DNA of 7,609 nucleotides from NCBI GenBank assembly GCA_019689775.1, contig JADGGV010000189.1:1-7609 (forward strand), given 5' to 3'. Shown here one piece after another: positions 4,766-7,609 of the stretch. The notes below the pieces were generated by a model that saw nothing but the letters and a program-made list of their open reading frames with translations, made no database searches and was not told the origin of the DNA. How positions within the stretch are numbered: the stretch's first letter is position 1; every line of letters starts with the position of its first letter. This DNA comes from Gemmatimonadota bacterium. GTDB lineage: Bacteria > Gemmatimonadota > Gemmatimonadetes > Longimicrobiales > RSA9. A program made the translations under genes and the position numbers.

Positions 4766-6214
4766 ATGTACAGGCGACCCGGAAAGCTGCGCCGCAGGCT
4801 GGTCCTCTTGACCATCTCCTCTCTCGCGCTCGCCGCGGCGTGCGCCGATCCGCCGTCCGGCGCGCGGACGCCGACGGAGCTGGCGCCGCGCGCGGGTGCC
4901 GCAGCCGGCGGGACGTATACGCTCACGGTCAGGGTCACGGAAGCCACCGGCAACCGGGGGGTGCCGGGCCTCACGGTCGTCCCGTTCGAGAAGGACGCCG
5001 GCCCGTTCACGGCAGACGGCGCGTTCGCCGTCGCGGAGACGAACTCCGACGGCGTAGCCGTGATCGATGGCCTGGCGCAGGGCAGCTATTGCGTGACCGT
5101 GCGCGACGTGCCGCGCGCCATTTACGCGTACGACCAGCGCATCGTGCCGAACCCGGGCGATCTCCGGGACCTCCCCACGGTGCCCCCGTCCGGCGCGAAC
5201 GTCGGCCTGGTCACGGGCAAGTCGCTGAAGCCGGTGCCGTTCACCGCCGGGAATTTCCGGACGTACTGTCAGACGAGGGCGGCCCCGCTCAGTCTCCAGA
5301 AGAACACCTCGATCAAGCTTTCGCTGCTCGGGTCGCGCGACGTCACGCCGGCCGGCGTCGGCTGGACGTTCCTCGACCTGAACGGCGCCGAGGTGAGGCC
5401 GGGCGTCTTCACGGTGATCGAGCTCCCCACGAGCACGCCCTGGTTCGTGACGCGGAAGAACGCGAATCAGCTCCCGGCCGACGTGCGGCCGGGGCTTCTC
5501 GTTGCGAGCACGGACCACGGCACGCCCGGCGCCGGCGCGATCGCCCGGGGCGAGGCGGTTTCACTCCAGACGACACTGCTCAAGCCGGACGACGGCCAGG
5601 GCCGGCTGACGGCCGCGTTCCACGCCACCGCCGGGGCGGCGACCGATACGACGGTCTACATGCAGCCGCTGGTCTGCCGGGTCACGCCGGCGACCGAGAA
5701 GGCCGGGGACGGCAATGGCGGTGTGGACTTCGTCGGCTTCTCGGAGCCCGGCCAGGACCCGCAGGTCAGGCTGGGCGTTTCGGCCGACCCGTCGCTCGCG
5801 CTCGACGACCGGCGCGTCGCGATCTGGTTCCTCCAGAAGGGCTCCGGCGGCGCAACGCTGAACCTGCGTTTCGTGGGCGGGGACGTCGCCAATCTGAAGG
5901 TCGACTACACCTGCGACGGCGCCGGGACGGTCGGGGTCTGCACCGGCACCGGGCAGAACGGGGGCGTCATCGGTCAGGCGTTCGGCACACGGCTGGACGA
6001 CGGGTCGGTTCGGGTCGCCCTGGTGGTGCGTGGGATCCGCCCGGGGGTCAGGGCGATCGACGTCCAGCTCGCCACGCCCGGCGATCAGTTCCCGGACGCC
6101 GCGCGCTCGGGCCCGGCGACGCCCGCGGGCTTCTTCCGCCTCGCCGTACCGGATGTGAGCAGCGCCGGCTGCGACATCGGCTACGGCTCCGACGACCGGT
6201 TCTGGGTGAATTGA
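4766..6214 (+). CDS. Large predicted lipoprotein with Cna-B/prealbumin-like N-terminal domain
   Basis: A 482-residue exported protein of unknown function. The signal sequence is typical: basic n-region with six Arg/Lys (3-11), hydrophobic core LVLLTISSLALAAA (12-25) and C26 in LAAAC, probably lipidated. A low-complexity linker (27-48) leads to a beta-rich domain at about 49-113. There, TYTLTVRVTEA, VPGLTVVPF, ETNSDGVAVIDGLAQGSYCVTV match the strand order and the T-x-x-DG-x-A-x-x-x-GL-x-x-G-x-Y signature of Cna-B/carboxypeptidase-regulatory folds. The rest (about 160-482) is Thr/Gly/Val-rich and beta-predicted, without a recognised domain. Besides C26 there are six cysteines (109, 168, 304, 383, 392, 469), enough for three disulfides, consistent with a location outside the cytoplasm. 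AGGTGAGG (4754-4761) precedes ATG 4766. It sits between two paralogous ATPase genes on the same strand, 202 nt after one and 90 nt before the other, so cotranscription with the second is possible. Confidence 0.87.
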   Translation: MYRRPGKLRRRLVLLTISSLALAAACADPPSGARTPTELAPRAGAAAGGTYTLTVRVTEATGNRGVPGLTVVPFEKDAGPFTADGAFAVAETNSDGVAVIDGLAQGSYCVTVRDVPRAIYAYDQRIVPNPGDLRDLPTVPPSGANVGLVTGKSLKPVPFTAGNFRTYCQTRAAPLSLQKNTSIKLSLLGSRDVTPAGVGWTFLDLNGAEVRPGVFTVIELPTSTPWFVTRKNANQLPADVRPGLLVASTDHGTPGAGAIARGEAVSLQTTLLKPDDGQGRLTAAFHATAGAATDTTVYMQPLVCRVTPATEKAGDGNGGVDFVGFSEPGQDPQVRLGVSADPSLALDDRRVAIWFLQKGSGGATLNLRFVGGDVANLKVDYTCDGAGTVGVCTGTGQNGGVIGQAFGTRLDDGSVRVALVVRGIRPGVRAIDVQLATPGDQFPDAARSGPATPAGFFRLAVPDVSSAGCDIGYGSDDRFWVN

Positions 6215-6221
6215 TGCCCGA

Positions 6222-6279
6222 CGGGGGCGCGCGGCGCGGAGCCGGGCGGCGGGATCGTCGACCGGGGCGCGCGCCCCCG
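6222..6279 (+). promoter_or_regulatory. Inverted repeats between the lipoprotein and the long ATPase
   Basis: CGGGGGCGCGC (6222-6232) is the exact reverse complement of GCGCGCCCCCG (6269-6279). The right arm also overlaps a 14-nt perfect palindrome, GGGGCGCGCGCCCC (6264-6277). These alternative GC-only structures fill most of the 90-nt gap. They could end the lipoprotein transcript or attenuate the ATPase; there is no T-tract and no clear promoter. Confidence 0.35.
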
Positions 6280-6304
6280 ACCGGGGGACAGGAAGTAACC
6301 AATC

Positions 6305-7609
6305 ATGTCGGTCTTCGTCGGGCGCGCCCGGGAGCTGGAGTTTCTGGGGCGCGCCCTCGACCGCGCGGTCGCCGGCCAGGGCGGCGTCGTCCTGGTGAAG
6401 GGCGAGGCCGGCGCGGGGAAGAGCTCCCTGATCCAACAATTCCTGCTGGAGGCGACGACGCGCCTGCCGGCGCTGCGGGTGCTCGTGGGCGAGTGCTCGG
6501 AGCAATACGGCGCGGCCGAGCCGTACCAGCCGTTCGTGGAGGCGTTCCGGGCGCTGGTGCACGCGGCCGAGCACGACGCGCCGGCGGGGAAGCGGCGGCT
6601 GCGCGACCTGGCGAAGCAGGTGGCGCCGTACTGGTTGCAGGTGATCCCGGTGGCGGGGGACCTGATCGCGGCGGCGGCGCAGACGGCGACGGAGCTGCGG
6701 CGGACGTGGGGCGGCGGCGGGACGACGGCGGCGCCGAGCGAGGAAACGCTGTTCTTCCAGTACACGGAGCTGGTGCTCGCGGTGGCGGCGGAGCAGCCGA
6801 TCCTGCTCTTCATCGACGACCTGCACTGGGCGGACCCGGCCTCGGTCTCGCTGCTGGCGCACCTCGGGCGGAAGATCGCGGACCAGCGCGTGCTGATCCT
6901 GGGGACGTACCGCGAGACGGACGTCGCGGTCGCGGCGCACCCGCTACAGAAGGCGAAGCTCGAGCTGGAGCGCTACCGCGTGGCGACGGAAATCGCGCTG
7001 GCGCCACTGGACGCGTCCGAGCTCGCGGCCTTCGTGCGGGAGGAGCTGGGCGCGCCGGCCGAGCCGGAGCTGCTGCGGTGGCTGTCGGAGCGCGCCGGCT
7101 CGACGCCGCTCTTCTTCGGCGAGCTGCTGCGCTGGCTCGTCGGCCAGGGACTGGTGCAGGAGCGAGGGGGCCGGTGGGCGCTGGTGCGGGTGCCCGAGGG
7201 GATCGAGATCCCGCGCACGGCGGAGGCGATCATCGAGAAGCGGCTGACGCGGCTGGCGCCGGAGCTGTACAGGATCGTCGAGTACGCGAGCGTGTTCGGC
7301 GCGGAGTTCGACTCGGTGAGCCTGGCGAAGCTGCTGGGGATGGACGAGCTGGAGCTGGAGGAGGCGCTGGAGGTGCTGGCGCGCAAGCACCAGCTCATCC
7401 GGCTCGAGGACACGCAGGAGCTGCCGACGGGTGACTTCGCCAGCATCTACGAGTTCAGCCACTCGCTGGTCCAGCACGCGGTGCACAAGACGGTGCAGGG
7501 GAAGCGGCGCATCCTGCTGCACCGGAAGGTGGCGGAGATCCTGGAGGCGACGTACGGCGCGGACACGCGCGGGGTGGCGGGGCGGCTGGCGTTCCACTGC
7601 GACGAGGGG
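6305..7609 (+). CDS. AAA_16/STAND-type ATPase, 3' end outside window
   Basis: 435 residues are visible and the frame is still open at the window edge. The N-terminus FVGRARELEFLGRAL (4-18) is the classical entry to AAA_16 ATPase domains. Walker A is intact, GEAGAGKS (33-40, K39), Walker B is ILLFIDDLHWAD (166-177, D171-D172), and LILGTYRETD (197-206) is the sensor strand and arginine. A hydrophobic insert with W110, P115-V116 and G118 lies between the Walker motifs, shared with the short paralog at 3622. A helical lid (about 230-310) and winged-helix-like part (about 313-394) follow, then HRKVAEILEATYG (406-418) and AGRLAFHCDEG (425-435), which resemble the start of a TPR array. Such proteins are nucleotide-dependent switches with sensor repeats and often carry a LuxR-type DNA-binding, cyclase or kinase domain; none is visible here. 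AGGAAG (6290-6295) gives a Shine-Dalgarno 9 nt before ATG 6305. Confidence 0.9.
   Translation, partial: MSVFVGRARELEFLGRALDRAVAGQGGVVLVKGEAGAGKSSLIQQFLLEATTRLPALRVLVGECSEQYGAAEPYQPFVEAFRALVHAAEHDAPAGKRRLRDLAKQVAPYWLQVIPVAGDLIAAAAQTATELRRTWGGGGTTAAPSEETLFFQYTELVLAVAAEQPILLFIDDLHWADPASVSLLAHLGRKIADQRVLILGTYRETDVAVAAHPLQKAKLELERYRVATEIALAPLDASELAAFVREELGAPAEPELLRWLSERAGSTPLFFGELLRWLVGQGLVQERGGRWALVRVPEGIEIPRTAEAIIEKRLTRLAPELYRIVEYASVFGAEFDSVSLAKLLGMDELELEEALEVLARKHQLIRLEDTQELPTGDFASIYEFSHSLVQHAVHKTVQGKRRILLHRKVAEILEATYGADTRGVAGRLAFHCDEG

Noticed and set aside
3124..5010. 628-codon minus-strand open frame (and a 477-codon one at 3045-4478)
   Set aside because: Antisense to the short ATPase and lipoprotein; low-complexity Arg/Ala/Pro products without recognisable domains.
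5561..6940. 459-codon minus-strand open frame
   Set aside because: Antisense to the lipoprotein and the long ATPase; Arg-rich with no domain.
4696..7434. 912-codon plus-strand open frame
   Set aside because: Runs in a different phase through both the lipoprotein and the long ATPase. The product is a Gly/Arg/Ala-rich shadow, while the two real frames carry a signal peptide and Walker motifs.
3622..7609. Antiphage STAND (Avs-like) defence system
   Set aside because: AAA_16-type ATPases with TPRs are also common in signalling and transcription control. No nuclease, protease, TIR or membrane effector is visible, and no neighbouring defence genes are present.

Overview
The window is very GC-rich bacterial DNA (roughly three quarters G+C by eye), densely coding, with strong G/C third-position bias. 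That bias leaves long meaningless open frames opposite and beside the real genes. I see no rRNA, tRNA, CRISPR array, insertion sequence or phage gene. Two genes encode probable lipoproteins, and their style plus the small beta-rich lipoprotein on the minus strand remind me of Gemmatimonadota. That is recollection, not a search result; another high-GC Gram-negative phylum is possible.

Layout. (1) 1-600, minus: N-terminal 200 residues of a DAK2-domain protein (DhaL/FakA-like), running off the left edge. (2) 601-769: a compact divergent control region with a 33-nt hairpin over the DAK2 start codon, a likely leaderless promoter for that gene, and a TACAAT element facing the next gene. (3) 770-1012, plus: an 80-residue single-cluster ferredoxin with a Tyr in place of one cluster cysteine. 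(4) 1013-1105: convergent gap with a 9-bp GC hairpin. (5) 1106-2581, minus: a class-3-type aldehyde dehydrogenase with all catalytic residues. (6) 2735-3136, minus: a small probable lipoprotein of unknown function. (7) 3137-3621: a long divergent non-coding gap with several inverted repeats. (8) 3622-4563, plus: a short P-loop ATPase with Arg instead of Lys in Walker A. (9) 4766-6214, plus: a 482-residue predicted lipoprotein with a prealbumin/Cna-B-like N-terminal domain and six further cysteines. (10) 6305 to the right edge, plus: an intact AAA_16/STAND-type ATPase, open at the window end.

The left half looks like ordinary metabolism and redox: a lipid- or sugar-kinase type domain, a ferredoxin and an aldehyde dehydrogenase, each apparently its own transcription unit. 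The right half is more unusual. The short ATPase (8) is a recognisable paralog of the long one (10). The two share order, spacing and an unusual W-x4-PV-x-G segment between the Walker motifs, but the short one has lost the Walker A lysine, about 70 residues of the middle region and everything after the winged-helix-like part. The two same-strand ATPases bracket an exported lipoprotein. A regulatory or signalling unit, with a degenerate ATPase modulating an active one and linked to a surface protein, is a hypothesis only; no effector domain is visible because the long ATPase continues beyond the window.
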